This document shows, one piece after another, positions 1 through 11,944 of a DNA stretch of 64,000 bases. Position numbers and translations under genes: made by a program. Under the pieces are notes generated by a model that saw only the letters and a list, made by a program, of their open reading frames with translations, was not told the DNA's origin and ran no database searches. Position 1 is the stretch's first letter. The number at the start of each line of letters is the position of its first letter. Source of the stretch: Rosa chinensis (Eukaryota > Streptophyta > Magnoliopsida > Rosales > Rosaceae); contig NC_037094.1 of NCBI RefSeq assembly GCF_002994745.2, positions 18,709,001 to 18,773,000 on the forward strand. The letters are read 5' to 3'.

Positions 1-514
1 TTAACATTTTTCTGGTGTTTTGGTAACTTATCTGTGCTTAATTTGAAAAGGATGCATCAAGGCTTTTGAATATTTTACTCATACTCGATTTTCTTTGGTC
101 AATGCATGCTTGTGGTCCTTTATTCGTGTTGATTTTATTATGTGCTCCCATGTGTGATCACTTCCAAAATTTCTACCATCTTTGATCAATTTTTCGGTAA
201 GACCATCTTTATTCAATTTGTTTATACAACTTTTGAAATAGGAAAACGAATCTTAGATTTTCTCAAAATAAAGGACAAACATAGAAGATTTTTCTACCAT
301 CCTAGTGTCATGAAACAGTTGGATTACTCTTCTTCATTTGGACAAAGAAAACAAATTAATATTTCTTAAGACAGGTTTATTACTAAACCACAAGTTTATA
401 CAATTCTAAACCACAAATTTATAATAGAATTTACAACCGGGGCACGCCTTCAAAACGAAATATATTATTTATCACAAAGAACAAATGACTGGTATAATTT
501 ATGAGCGACGATTA
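1..514. other. AT-rich stretch with no recognised gene
   Basis: I see no coding region, RNA gene or clear element here. An open frame at about 142-369 (+) has no recognisable domain, so I do not call it a gene. Confidence 0.5.
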
Positions 515-816
515 CCTTTTTTTTTTTTTTTTTCTAATCAAGGAAATAACTTATTTAGAAGGCATTAACCAAGACGGTTACAATCGTTCTGCATTAATCC
601 ATAATGCAGTTTGGAGTACTAGTGAACCAAAAACAGCTTTCCCTAGCTTCAAAAGCAATATTAGCTAGTCTATGTGCCACTCCATTACAAGTTCTTGGAG
701 CATGGCATATTGAAACATTATGTAAAGACCTTATGGCAGTCTTTATGTCATCAACCAGGCCTCCCATGGCGACACTATTACCCATAATCAATGGCGAAGC
801 CAAATATAAACAATAA
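515..816 (-). pseudogene. LINE 3' remnant (RNase H-like C-terminus plus poly(A) tail)
   Basis: Read on the minus strand, 803-594 encodes about 69 residues with the pattern of the RNase H-like domain (RVT_3) at the end of plant LINE ORF2: a run like SICHAPRTCNGVAHRLANIA, followed by a tryptophan/proline-rich tail. A plus-strand poly(T) run at about 518-533 is the matching poly(A) tail. The fragment lacks reverse transcriptase and endonuclease, so it is 5'-truncated and dead. Confidence 0.65.
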
Positions 817-879
817 ATGTGCTCGTCAGAGTCTTTTCCGCAAATAGTAGACTAAACTATTGTAAAAAAAAAAAAAAAA

Positions 880-2166
880 AACTAGACCCACCGCTCTGCT
901 AGGGTTTGTGGAGCGGCGTATCTATGTGTCCATCGCGTCCTACACCTTCTCTATTCATGGAGTTTTGTTCATGCTTCGGCCTCGTTGTGTTTGCCTTCGA
1001 TGTGGTCGTGGGCACAGTGTGTGTTGAGGGGAATCTTGGTCCTGGTGTTGATTTATCGGAGAGCCAAGAGAGTGCTGGGTTGACAGTGAAGGGTGGTAGA
1101 GGCTGTCGGGTGGAGTAGGATCTGACCGGTATGGGATCCGGATCGTTGCAGCGGTCGGCGTCAGGCTTGGTGGCTGCGAGAGTGGGGATCCGTGGTTGTC
1201 AATTCGCTACTTCGGCGGTTGAGGATGATGAGATTAAAGGCGAATCCAATCCTTCTTCTATGGCGGAGGTTGTTGAAGGGATGTTGAGATTAGGTTTTGA
1301 CGATGGTGGTAGAGTCCGTCTTGTTGGTGGTGGAGGGTGGGATCCAGGAGGGTCGAATCTCTCGTCTCTCTTCCATGGTTGTCTCAAAAGGCTGACTTAT
1401 CTCAGCAAGGATGGTGACTTTTCGAGTGTGCTGTAGTCGATCATAGTGGATTTTCTCCGGCCAGATCACTTGATGATGCTACTACTAGAATGTGGGTTCG
1501 TGGCGTGTGATGTCGACTTCTTCTTGACAGTTGATGACCTTCGTTGATGAAGTGGTACAGACCGTGTTGCAGGTGACGGGCCACCGGGTAGTTTGATGGT
1601 CGGATGGTACGTCGGCGGCGGAAGGTTTGAACGCCCTTGGACTCTAGGCAATACTTGGTGCTGGGTTTGGTGGACGGTTTTGGGCTGGATCAAGATATGG
1701 GATCCTGGTGGGTCTTAGATCCGACCCAGAAGTGTGATACAAATTTTCTATTGAGCTCCCTTCTAATTATTGCACTAGTTTTGAGATTATGATGTTTCTT
1801 TGTATTGGGTTGTGGACCCGGGATTATGGTATATGTTCGAAAGGGATCGTATGCCAACACCGCCATGTTTTGACACCCTTGACCAGCTTCAATATTTTGA
1901 TGGAGGATTGCCCTATGTTCTTCTTCAAATTGACTTTTGTCATTTTGTGAGTTGTATATGCATGTGTAGTCATACCTTCGACTACAAAGTTCACTATACG
2001 GTAGCAATCCGTAGTGGTAAAACAGCGCATGCGCTATTGATATATTTCTATTTTCTTGTATTTTTGATGCATTTTTTGCAACTTTTTTTCTTATTTAGAA
2101 AGCTTGTACTCTAAGATTTTTCTCGATTATCAATAAAGTCTAACCTCCTTCAACTAAAAAAAAAAA
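880..2166 (+). mobile_element. Probable retroposed sequence ending in a poly(A) tail
   Basis: The stretch is GC-richer than its surroundings and begins just after an A-run (about 863-880). It ends with a polyadenylation-like motif (aataaagt near 2133) and an A-run at about 2154-2166. Several overlapping short frames (for example 1131-1436 +) encode glycine-rich, low-complexity peptides without a known domain. The A-tail fits a 5'-truncated LINE or a processed transcript copy. I recognised no protein domain, so the class is inferred. Confidence 0.35.
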
Positions 2167-2509
2167 CATTAAATGTGCTATTCCACCCATTAGAAGAAAG
2201 AAGAAGAAGAAATTTATTATCTTATCCTCGATCACAAACATATCTTTTATGGCTTCGCCTCCGTCTATACTATTGAAAGCTCATTTTATTGTGATTTCAT
2301 CATAAATATTTCAATCAAACCTCTATGCGGCTCTTCAAGAAAGTTTGGAACTATGTTTCCCAATTAGTATTCCATGGACCCTTGTAGCCAAATCTAATAA
2401 TCACCACTCTTGTGGTTGTCATTGTAATTATGAAGAAATCGAGAATGTTGATTAAATATAAACCAACAACAGCGAGGAAGACGATGAACAAAGAGAGTAT
2501 TTCATAACC

Positions 2510-2694
2510 ACCATAGGTGATCGAGTTGGTAAGAGCCTTCAGATAGAGAACCCCTACACTCGGGTTCGAATCCCACATTCCCACCGACGCTTATTTTCGC
2601 AATATATTATTGGTGGCCCGGGAGGGGGGGAATAGATGAGGCCCAGAAAACCTTTGAAGAACCGTATGATCTTAATTATAAAAAAAAAAAAAAA
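2510..2694 (+). mobile_element. tRNA-derived SINE
   Basis: An internal pol III promoter is visible. The A-box-like TGATCGAGTTGGTAAGAGC lies at about 2518-2536 and the B-box GGTTCGAATCC at 2563-2573, at tRNA-like spacing. The upstream half resembles a tRNA, but no complete cloverleaf with an acceptor stem can be drawn. After an unrelated body comes an A-run at about 2680-2694. A tRNA-like head, a body and an A-tail are the hallmarks of a SINE. Borders are approximate; I found no clear target-site duplication. Confidence 0.65.
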
Positions 2695-3780
2695 TTTCAT
2701 CGTAACTTCGTAAGTGAACAACGTTGTTCCTCTCACACTGTTATTAGGCTATGAAGAAGAGGGAATGGAAGAACACAATGGTTCTGTCTCAATGGTGAAT
2801 ACATGGCGCCAGATATAAAGAGGATAAGAAGGATTAATGCCTAATAATTTCCGACAATGAGGGAAGGGATGGTGATCTAGACTCTACATAACTCAGATAT
2901 CAAGATCATAACTTCCTTTTGAAAATAATTAAGAAAAGATTATCATTGACCATTATAAAATTTAGTTTCACAATCAATCGTTGTTTTATTGAATTCCTAC
3001 GTACGCAGCAATTATCACGAGAGAAAATCAATCAAATTTCTAATTTTCTACAATAAACTGTGTAAATAATTTTGTAAATAAAATTTGTATAAGAAATGGT
3101 AATTAAAATACTAAATGGTTAAAAAGGTTTTCAATTTGATAATTTTTTTTATTGTACACGCAAAGACGATATAGAATGAACAATTCTAATCACTAAATTA
3201 GATTTTCAAATTTGAAGACTTCTGTATATGTAAATAGGAAAAAAAAAACAGCTTTTAAGTTGATGTCTTAATAATCTTGTCCAAATTAAGACAAGTTTTA
3301 ACAACTCCAAGCGGTTTGCTGGGCGTCAAACGCCAAATGGTAGTTAACATGGTTCTAACTTCTAAGTACATATGATTCCACTATGACTAAAAATAATTAT
3401 TATCTCTTAACCGATAGGACACTAAAAATATGAGATAAGGCTTCTAACATGTGCACTGTGCAGCCACTAAACATGCCCCATATTTATTTAAGCACGCTAT
3501 AAACTTCAAGCACTTTTCTTTTGGTTCTCTTTCCTCTTAAACAAAACACAACTTTGCCTTGTCATTTGAACCCCATTAACCCAATTGCTATGAGTATGAT
3601 TTTATTTTAAGCCATCACTCCATTAACATGAAAAAGAAATGATGTGTCTTTTGCGACTCTCTCGATCAAAAAATCATAATTTGGTTGTTGATATGATAGA
3701 TACTAATATATTAGACAACGTACAAAAGTTTAGAATGCAACTTGACTTTATTGGCTCAGATTATTGGGATTTATAAAATA
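2695..3780. other. AT-rich intergenic DNA, no gene seen
   Basis: No open frame with a recognisable domain, no RNA gene and no element borders were seen here. It is ordinary AT-rich plant spacer. Confidence 0.5.
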
Positions 3781-3782
3781 GA

Positions 3783-4950
3783 GATCTCGCATTTCAATAG
3801 CAACCCAAAACCTCTTCAAGTATTGATAATTTAATATACGTATGTTGTGAAGTCGGTGCACGCGCCTATGCTTTGAGTTTCTACGGATTGGGTATATACT
3901 AACTTTAGAATTACTCGAGATCTTGCATTTCAATAGTAACCAAAAGTAGGGGTTTGCAAAACATGGTACAAACCGACCAATAAATATGGTTTGCTTAAGG
4001 TTTTTTAACTTTAAAAATTGAAAAGCGGTTCAATACCGAACCAAACCATTTATGAACTGGGTTGGTTTGGTTTCTCTTGTACTTAAACCGCGAAACCCGA
4101 ACCGACAAGTATGTTTGAAACATATATAAGAGAAAAAGTTTATATATATATATATATATATATTTGTCCGGTTTGTTCTAAGTAAGTTCTAAATCTCCAA
4201 TTATAACTTTATTCTCAAATGATATACTATCGTATTGAATTCAAGGCTCAAAGGCCTAAAACCTTAGTATATAATCGCTACAATTTTTTTGATCATTTCA
4301 TATCACATCTCTGATATCTCAATCTCTCATTCTTTGACCTTTAATACTATCATATTAAGCTAGTATTGATGGTTAAGTCGTTAAATAAGTGAATCACTTT
4401 GAATCTAATTTAGGTTTTAGTTTTGGACTATATGTTTTGGATTTTAATTATTGAATTTTAAATTTAGATAATTTAACACAATTTCAATTCTTGAGACTGA
4501 ATTTTTACTATGAATTTTTTATATAAATAACATGTTAATATTATATAGGTCAAAACCGCCTAACCGACCAAACCAAACCATCTTTAATTGGATTGGATTG
4601 GGTCGGATTGAGTTTTTTTATTATTATTTTTTTTTTATGACCGGTTTTCCAAAATGCCTAAACCGCTCACTTTGGCATAGAGATGGTTTGGAGTCAAAAC
4701 CGATCCAACCCAATCCGTGTGCAGCCCTAATCAAAAGCCTCTTCTAGTATTGATTTTATTCATTTATTTTTAAAAACCCTTAGCCAGCCCACCTACCCTT
4801 ACATATGCCAGTGAAAATTGAATCCATGACCTTTACTATGTTGGATTTATAACTTACCAACATGTCACGGCTCACCGAAACACATCTATGTTTTAAGTTT
4901 CTATAGCTAAGATATACACTAACTTCATAAATTACTCGAGAGAGAGAGAT
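3783..4950. repeat. Old diverged tandem duplication, second copy split by a hAT MITE
   Basis: The sequence around 3783-3917 recurs, diverged, as 3918-3946 continued at 4738-4950. Shared landmarks are 'gagatct.gcatttcaatag', 'cctcttc.agtattgat', and a distal part 'tatactaactt...attactcgaga'. The second copy is interrupted exactly where the hAT MITE (3947-4729) sits, so the duplication predates that insertion. Confidence 0.6.
3947..4729. mobile_element. Non-autonomous hAT-type element (783 bp)
   Basis: The left end reads taggggtttgcaaaac and the right end gtgtgcagcccta, which is an imperfect terminal inverted repeat. Flanking 8-bp duplications are accaaaag (3939-3946) and atcaaaag (4730-4737), seven of eight identical, which fits a hAT. 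Subterminal regions are rich in aaccgaacc/ggtttggtt motifs. No transposase frame is present. The mismatches in repeat and target site suggest an old insertion. Confidence 0.75.
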
Positions 4951-6265
4951 TTCTCATCGTGATCTAAAAAAATAGTAACTCAAAACTGTAATTATGGATA
5001 TTATGACAATGCCATATTTCCCTCTAGACTTTTAGCTTTACTATTTTTTTTGCTATTGTTTGCTCACCCAATCTCAGAAGCCTAATTTCAGGAGTCGATT
5101 ATTCTTATCCCACCAAGTACCAAAGGTCAAAGAATTTTCATTTTAGGAGAAACAAGCATCCAATTGCTCATTCCCTTAATTATAAGTGAAGGGAGAGTTG
5201 TACCTCTAAATGTGGAATTATAAGTATGTGGAAATTACCTATTGCAAATGAGACTTATCCTTCCATGATTTTGCTTTTTAATTTTTATTTTCTTGGTTGG
5301 TGCTCTTTTTTTTTTCTTCCTAATTATCTTTTTCATTTGTACCATAACTCAAAAAAGTTGATGCCTACCGAAGCCGACCCCCACCCCATCTTTTGCCCTT
5401 TTCTAGACAATTTCTTTCTTCATGCCTTGGCAACCTAATTTTACTTTTCCATTCACCTAAAAACTATATAAATAATAAAAACAATAATTACTTCACTTCA
5501 CTTTTGCCCATATTTCAAGCAAAAAACTATACTTAAAAAAAGGAAGAAAAAGAAAATCCCCCCTACCCACCACCAATTTTTTTATAAACTATAATTATTT
5601 CTCACCGGATTCCAACCAAAACCAGAAACTTCGTATTTTAACCTTTTTTTTTTTTAATAAATCATTACGCATTCAAAATGCCCATATTTATTTAATATTT
5701 CCTTCTTTTCTTCTTTCGTTTCATTTTTTTAATCTCAATTCGGACAGTCTTAGGAAAGTTAGGCACCCAATAAGCCGAAAAACAAATACCAGCTTTCTTA
5801 TTATTATCTCACCATTTTCCATTGAAATCACAAATCAAACACCTCAATACTCCATTCTTTTTCTTCCCATCCCAACAAATAAAAATCAAAAATTTCTTTT
5901 CCTTCCCCAGAAAATAAAATTCAATATCTTTGCCTTGAAGCCCAGTTTCTCCAGCTAACTCTGCAGCTTTCAGTAAAATAAACATTCAGAAACCTTTTTT
6001 TTTTTTTTTTGCTTTATCTTGTAGTTTTTGAGTTCAAAAGCCTTAGGGAGCTTTCAAAATCCTCAAATTTCAAGTCTTTTTCCCAATTTTTTTTTTTTTT
6101 CCATCTGGGTTTTCTGTATCATTTGTGGGTTTCTGTTTCCAAAAATCTTGTGAAATCACTGAGCTTCTTGTTTTCTGAGAGTGGTTTAGATCAGTAAAGT
6201 AAAAATGGGTTTCTGTTAAAAATCTCTAAAGAAACAAACTTTGGGGTTTAAGGTAAACTATATCT
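4951..6265 (+). promoter_or_regulatory. Upstream and 5' UTR region of the AHL gene
   Basis: This non-coding stretch leads into the AHL start codon at 6266. A TATA-like motif (ctatataaat) lies near 5464. Pyrimidine-rich, T-run-rich leader-like sequence fills about 5750-6265. The true transcription start cannot be fixed by eye. No other gene is seen. Confidence 0.35.
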
Positions 6266-9200
6266 ATGGAGGGTAGGGAAGCTGTGAATACTAGTGGGGT
6301 TACAGTAGTGGGATCAGATGCTCCGTCAGACTACCACGTGGCTCCGAGGGCTGAAAACCCGGCCAATAACGCCGGATCAGCACCTGCGCCGCCGGTTGCT
6401 CCGCCGCCCGGGGCGGCGATGCCGGCGGGGGCCGGGTCCGTGGCGGTGAAGAAGAAGAGAGGGAGGCCGAGGAAGTATGGGCCAGATGGGAGCGTGACTA
6501 TGGCGCTGTCACCGAAGCCGATATCGTCGGCGGCGCCGCCTCCGGTGATTGATTTCGCGGCGGAGAAGCAGCCGCGTGGGAAAGTGAAGCCGGCCAGCTC
6601 AGTGAGCAAGAACAAGTACGAGATGGAGAATTTAGGTAACGAAAGAACGGTTTTTTGTTTTTGATGCACATACCCTTTTGAGTTTTTGAGTGATTTTTAT
6701 ATTTATAGTTTGCTTCTGAGCCCAAGTTGTGATTTTAGTGTTGTTTCTATGTGGGGATTGGGGGAAAGATTGAGTCTTTTTATTGGGAGGGACTGAGAAT
6801 TTAAGAGGGTGTTAGATAGGGAGCTTTGGGGTTTATGGGATTCTTGGTTGGGTAGATGTGGGACCTGTGATTGGATGCTGTTATTGAGAGAGAGAGAGAG
6901 GGGAGAGAGAGAGAGAGACAGATCTTGGTGTTTGTGTGGTGGTTCTGAAAAGATGAGTTTTTGTGGGTTGGTATGGGAATGATGGAATCTCGCTGTTATG
7001 GCTGTCCTTTGGCATTTCTCTCACCTTTTTGAGCAAGGAGATTTATGCCAGGTGCCAAGTTGTGTACCTGCTAAAGTCTGCAAGTGATGGTGAACAGACT
7101 GCTTGGACTTGAAACCTGTCTTAAGCTTGCTGACATGAACCTATAGAAGGATATCCCCTTTCTCCCACTCTTTGATATAGTTTTGTCCTTCTTGAAGAGA
7201 CCCAGCTCTGATTGTGTGTTGTATTGTTGGTATCTCATGATGAGATTGAGATGGTCTTTGGCTTTTCGAGTCTTATCATGTACTGCTAGTTTTTCATTTG
7301 AGTCAGCATGATTTGTAATTCTCTGAATTATTCTCTGCAAGATGTATGGTGGAATCTTTAAAATCTGAGCTACCGGTTATTAGCAGAAATGTGCCATGTG
7401 GAATTTTGAGTAGTTCTTTGGCTGTTAATTCTAATGAGTCAAATCATTTTGTCTTTGTAAGTTCGCATGCAGTTACTGGTTTCTTTCCAGATGGATCATC
7501 CATCTTAATTACATGATTTACATCTCAGTATTTCCATTCATTCACTGAATTCGTTTCACCAATGCATTAAATATAGCTCAGCTTATTTTCATTTGTCCTT
7601 TTTGATAATCCATTGATTGCGTATTCTATCACTGGTACAAGAATCCCAGGTATTTCCATTATTGCTTTGTGCACTGGGTATATGCTTATAAACAGATACT
7701 TGGACTTTCTTTTCAATTTTTTTTTGCATGATTAGTTATTCTTAAACAAGATAGATAAGGAATGGTACCAATTTTTATTTTATTGTAAACAAAAACTGCC
7801 ACTTTACTTCTGTGAGTGTTTACCTTTGTACTGCGTGAGTAGCCAGGCATAAAGTTTCTTCTGGGAACAAGGGTTCTGAGTAAAACTTTTACTATCTTAC
7901 ACCATGTACTGTCCAACAAAAATGATTAGGAATCTGTAAACACTACCTAATATGTTGATGCATAATATCTTCATTAAGCTAGTATTTCTTGAAATTGTTG
8001 TAGAGTTAGTTCCTAATATGTTGTGTATGGTTGATGCCGAGGGTGTTATTGTTGGTTTTGTTGAGTGAGATATGCAATTGGCAGAATTTTGAGTCAACAC
8101 TTTTGTTTGGTAAAACAAAAGATTAAAGCTTTTGTAAGGGAACCTATTAGATTGTTAAAGATCTCTAAATTGGTACTCTATATCACTTTTCCTTACTTTG
8201 ATTTGTGGAACAAATAACTTCATGTAGTGCAAATATCACAGAATCTATTGCAAAGTGGAGAGCTCTTTTCCAGGTGTCTGATAATGTGAGAATTTCATTT
8301 GTGTAGGTGAATGGGTTGCATGCTCTGTTGGTGCTAATTTTACTCCTCATATCATCAATGTTAATTCTGGCGAGGTAATTAACTCGAAGAATTGAGTTTA
8401 TGTTAATTGTTGGTCCAAATGAGTACATTACATGGTTTAAATAGCTGGAGATGGCCAATTATGATAACTAGATTCAGCAGTTGTCTTCGATAGCCAGTAT
8501 ACATTTCAGATCTTTAGTAACTTCTTTAGTTGTTTCTATGTTTCTAATTTCATTGCTTAAAGTTAACTTTTTCTGTAACAACTCTGTTGTCTTAGGATGT
8601 CATGATGAAGATTATATCATTTTCTCAACAAGGTCCTCGAGCTATATGTGTGCTCTCCGCAAATGGTGTTATATCAAGTGTTACACTTCGTCAACCTGAT
8701 TCTTCTGGCGGTACATTGACATACGAGGTGATGCATCTTATCCTTATTTTGTTGGTAGTTTTTTTTTTTCAGTAAGATAATATGTGACTTTATGCAATTT
8801 TATGCTTATATATATTATCAGCATAATATGCTTTTCCTATGTGTGGTTATATCCAGTAGTGTGCTTTTTATCTAATCTCTAAAGCATAGTTTGAAACTTC
8901 TTGATTCTTTGTGTAGTTTGGTATTACTAAATATTTATCCTTATAGTGGACATTTAAATAAGGGTGTTTTTTCCCTTCAAAGAAAGAAGTTTTTCCCCTC
9001 AACTCTGTTTATGATGTCATAATTTGGATGGTGAGGCTTAGAGCTAGTCAATTTGTAGTCAAAGCCCCCATCTTTTTTCAAGTTTACATTTCTTTTTGGG
9101 GTTAAGTGTGCTTAATAGACTGATGAACATCTAGCACTCTTGGTGCTGTACTGTGCATAACTAAAGAAGTTAACAGGCGAGAGAATGGGAACTAAGGTGT

Positions 9201-10183
9201 ACACTAATGTGGGAATGGGAACTAAGGTGTACACTAATGTGGGTGATTAGAATCACTGAAGACGTATAATTGTGCTTTAATGCAAACTTCATCATAGGAA
9301 AAAGCTAAGTGAATTTTGTCTATCTTTCCGGATTTGAACTCGAAGAGGACAGAAAATTTTCCATCATCATTGCGTAACTATTTTCCATTAGGTTGACATT
9401 GGGCAATCATTGTTTATATGTCTTGTCAGCTTGTTGCAACCTCAATCCACAAGATTTTCACCTATTCCCAAATGCCACTCCATGATTTTTTTTGTCCACA
9501 TTGTCCATTGCTTTAATGATTTTCTTTTCATTTGATACTTCTAAACAACGGAACATGTTTTATCTTTATAACTTTCAATTTCTAATATTGAATCTCTTAC
9601 AGTTTATTGAACATTCTCTGTTAACCACTAGTGGATATCCCATCTCTTTGCCTTGTTCTTGCAGGGTCGTTTCGAGATACTGTCTTTATCTGGTTCCTTT
9701 ATGCCAAATGAAAGTGGAGGGACAAGAAGCAGATCAGGTGGGATGAGTGTTTCTTTAGCAAGTCCAGATGGGCGTGTCGTAGGTGGTGGAGTTGCTGGAC
9801 TATTAGTTGCTGCAAGTCCTGTGCAGGTATGGATTAGTTTCTGGGGTCCAGACTTCTAGGACGGAAAAAAAAACAAAAAAAAGTAGGATGGTTTGAAATT
9901 TGGAAAACAATAGACCATGGTTTTAATATTTCTTCTTGATTTATATCAGGTTGTAGTTGGCAGTTTTCTGGCGGGAAACCAGCATGAGCAGAAACCCAAG
10001 AAACAGAAACATGAATACATTTCTAATGCAACACCAACTATGGCTATTCCTGTTTCAAGTGCTGAACCAAAGACAAACCTCTCATCTTCGACTTCCTTCC
10101 GTGGTGATAATTGGTCTTCGTATCAATCCGATCATAAAAATAAGACTGACATTAATGTATCATTGCCTGGAGGTGTAATGTGA
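6266..10183 (+). CDS. AT-hook motif nuclear-localized protein (AHL), clade B type
   Basis: Five coding exons can be assembled with GT/AG borders and matching phases: 6266-6635, 8307-8374, 8596-8727, 9665-9826 and 9950-10183. They give 321 residues, normal for the family. Residues about 62-74 carry the AT-hook (KKKRGRPRKYGPDG), which binds the minor groove of AT-rich DNA. A second basic PRGKVKP stretch near residue 104 looks like a degenerate second hook. The PPC/DUF296 domain starts at about residue 124 (GEWVACSVGANFTPH) and contains the hallmark GRFEILSLSGSF; it mediates trimer formation and partner binding in this family. The tail is serine/asparagine-rich. Family members act in the nucleus as chromatin-associated regulators of growth and flowering. 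Introns in the PPC domain and the RGRPRKY-type hook fit the intron-containing clade. Intron 1 is long (about 1.67 kb). A polyadenylation-like aataaaac lies near 10590. No defect is seen. Confidence 0.93.
6888..6919. repeat. GA microsatellite in AHL intron 1
   Basis: This is an interrupted (GA)n run inside the first intron. Confidence 0.85.
9181..9240. repeat. Exact 30-bp tandem repeat, two copies, in AHL intron 3
   Basis: Units 9181-9210 and 9211-9240 share the core aatgggaactaaggtgtaca. Only one base near the unit start differs. It is a recent slippage or duplication with no known role. Confidence 0.9.
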
Positions 10184-11290
10184 AGAGTCTATGCTTATTT
10201 GTTGCAACATGAGGTTTCTCACTGACCACAACGGCAATTCTTCTCCCAGTCCCCAACTGTTGGATCTCACTTCACCTTGTTTGCTGTCTGTAAACTTGTT
10301 GACTACTAGTCGTCTAGCTTCATCTGGGGTTGCTCCCCACTTTGATGTATCATTTAATTTAGCCGCTTAGATAGGCTCTTGTTGCACTACTGCTGTTGTT
10401 GTGTCATGTAGAGTAGTGTGATGTGATATTAGCACCCGACCGGAATCTGACTCTCGTAATCTCTTTGGATTGATGCAATGTGATTTAGAAGTTTGTGACA
10501 ATCTCACGCTATTGTCTCATTCGTTTGTTTATGTTGCTTTAACCCGGCAATGGTCTCATCTATTAACCCCTGTGATTCTGATGGTTCAGAATAAAACATT
10601 GATTGCGAAGGTTTTGTTTTTGAAAGATTTCCCAGTCTCTTTCCAATCCCAGCAAGCATGACAAACCCTAGCCTACTCAACTCAAGTCAGCTACCGTCAA
10701 CATCAAGTCATACATCATGAGAAGCTATTTATCATCTTGATTAAACAAGTCATGATAGAAGAAACACTCGCGGTCAGTTCTGAGTAATCCCCATCGTTTT
10801 GGCACCGAATATTGTGTGTGAACTGAAACAACAGAGTTGTGCCAAGGGAATTGCCCACTCAACTACTCGAGCTTAGGTCGTTTTCAACAGTAACAACGGA
10901 CATGGCCGGCTCCGAAAATTTCTGGGGTCAAGGCAAAGTCACTCGAGACCTTTCTTCACATTTTTTTTTTTAAATTTCGATATGGGAAGAACCTGAAAGT
11001 TTGGTTAACTTATTGTAACCAAAAAAGAAAAGAAAAAGGTAAGTCATAATGGCATTGTTAAAACTTTGTCCAATGATAATTTAAAATGAAGGAAAAAAGT
11101 CGGAGTTATTGCTGTACATTGAATTATTATTATTAATTTTTAACTAACAAATATAAAAAAAATTAGGATTTTTCTAAATGTACCCAGCAAATATTCAAAT
11201 TTTCTCTCTTAGTAGAATGAACATAAAATAAAGATTGCATATATAACACGCTAGGTGAATCTATTAATAAAAGGTTTTCGCTGCAATTGA
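10184..11290. other. AHL 3' UTR and intergenic spacer
   Basis: The first 400-450 bases are probably 3' UTR, with aataaaac near 10590. The remainder is AT-rich and I see nothing further in it. Confidence 0.4.
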
Positions 11291-11299
11291 TAACTACGA

Positions 11300-11944
11300 T
11301 TGAATTATCAAAAATGCAATATTAGTGGCAGCCAATATCTTGCCTACAAGAATGAGCGTAAGTACTAGAGGCTATGTAGGGGAGATGGGATGTGTACGGT
11401 GTGATCATGCATTGGAAAATAGCCTGCATGTGTTCGTGGACTGCTCATATGCGCAGGAGGTATGGCATAGAGAGGATTTTCAGTGGGATGGGGGAGTTTT
11501 CAATAATTTCCAACACTGGTTGATGGAGGCGGTCTCCCATTTAATTTGAGTAAGGAACAGGTGACTAAGATGCTTATGCTGCTAGGGGCATTTGGAAGAA
11601 CCGGCCTGTAATAGCCTAGTGTAGCAGTCAAAGCCGGCGCTGCTAGACCAGGTGCTCTGCTTACCTCGCCCTTTCAAGCAGTCACGCCGAGCTCGCTGCG
11701 CTGCTGGAAGGAATGAAGCTGGCAGAATATGCGCAGGTATGTTTTGAGACAGACTGCTCCCTTTTGGTACAAGCTATTAACCGATCGAGAAGGTCAGGAT
11801 TTGTCTACAACGAGTTTTCTAATAGAGGACATCAAGGTGCTTTTGAGAGATGATCCTCAATTCAAGGTTAATTATGTACGGAGAAACGCAAATGATGTGC
11901 CTCATTTGTGTGTTTCTTATGCTTTAAGGAATAGTGATAATTAA
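11300..11944 (+). pseudogene. LINE ORF2 C-terminal remnant (zf-RVT and RNase H-like)
   Basis: The frame at 11325-11549 encodes a zinc-binding-like segment typical of the end of plant LINE ORF2 (CVRCDHALENSLHVFVDC, followed by A.EVW). The frame at 11729-11944 encodes the tail of the RNase H-like domain (DIKVLL..D..FKVNYVRRNANDVPH). The two are separated by stops and frame changes, and no reverse transcriptase core is present. It is a dead 5'-truncated fragment. Confidence 0.75.

Noticed and set aside
2510..2590. Possible tRNA gene
   Set aside because: A and B boxes are present but no complete cloverleaf or acceptor stem pairs; an A-tail follows. A SINE explains it better.
6009..6197. Open frame upstream of the AHL gene
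   Set aside because: It begins at a non-ATG codon and runs through pyrimidine-rich leader; it is phenylalanine/serine-rich with no domain.
9181..9240. CRISPR-like or regulatory array
   Set aside because: Only two adjacent units without spacers, in an intron of a plant gene; a simple tandem duplication.
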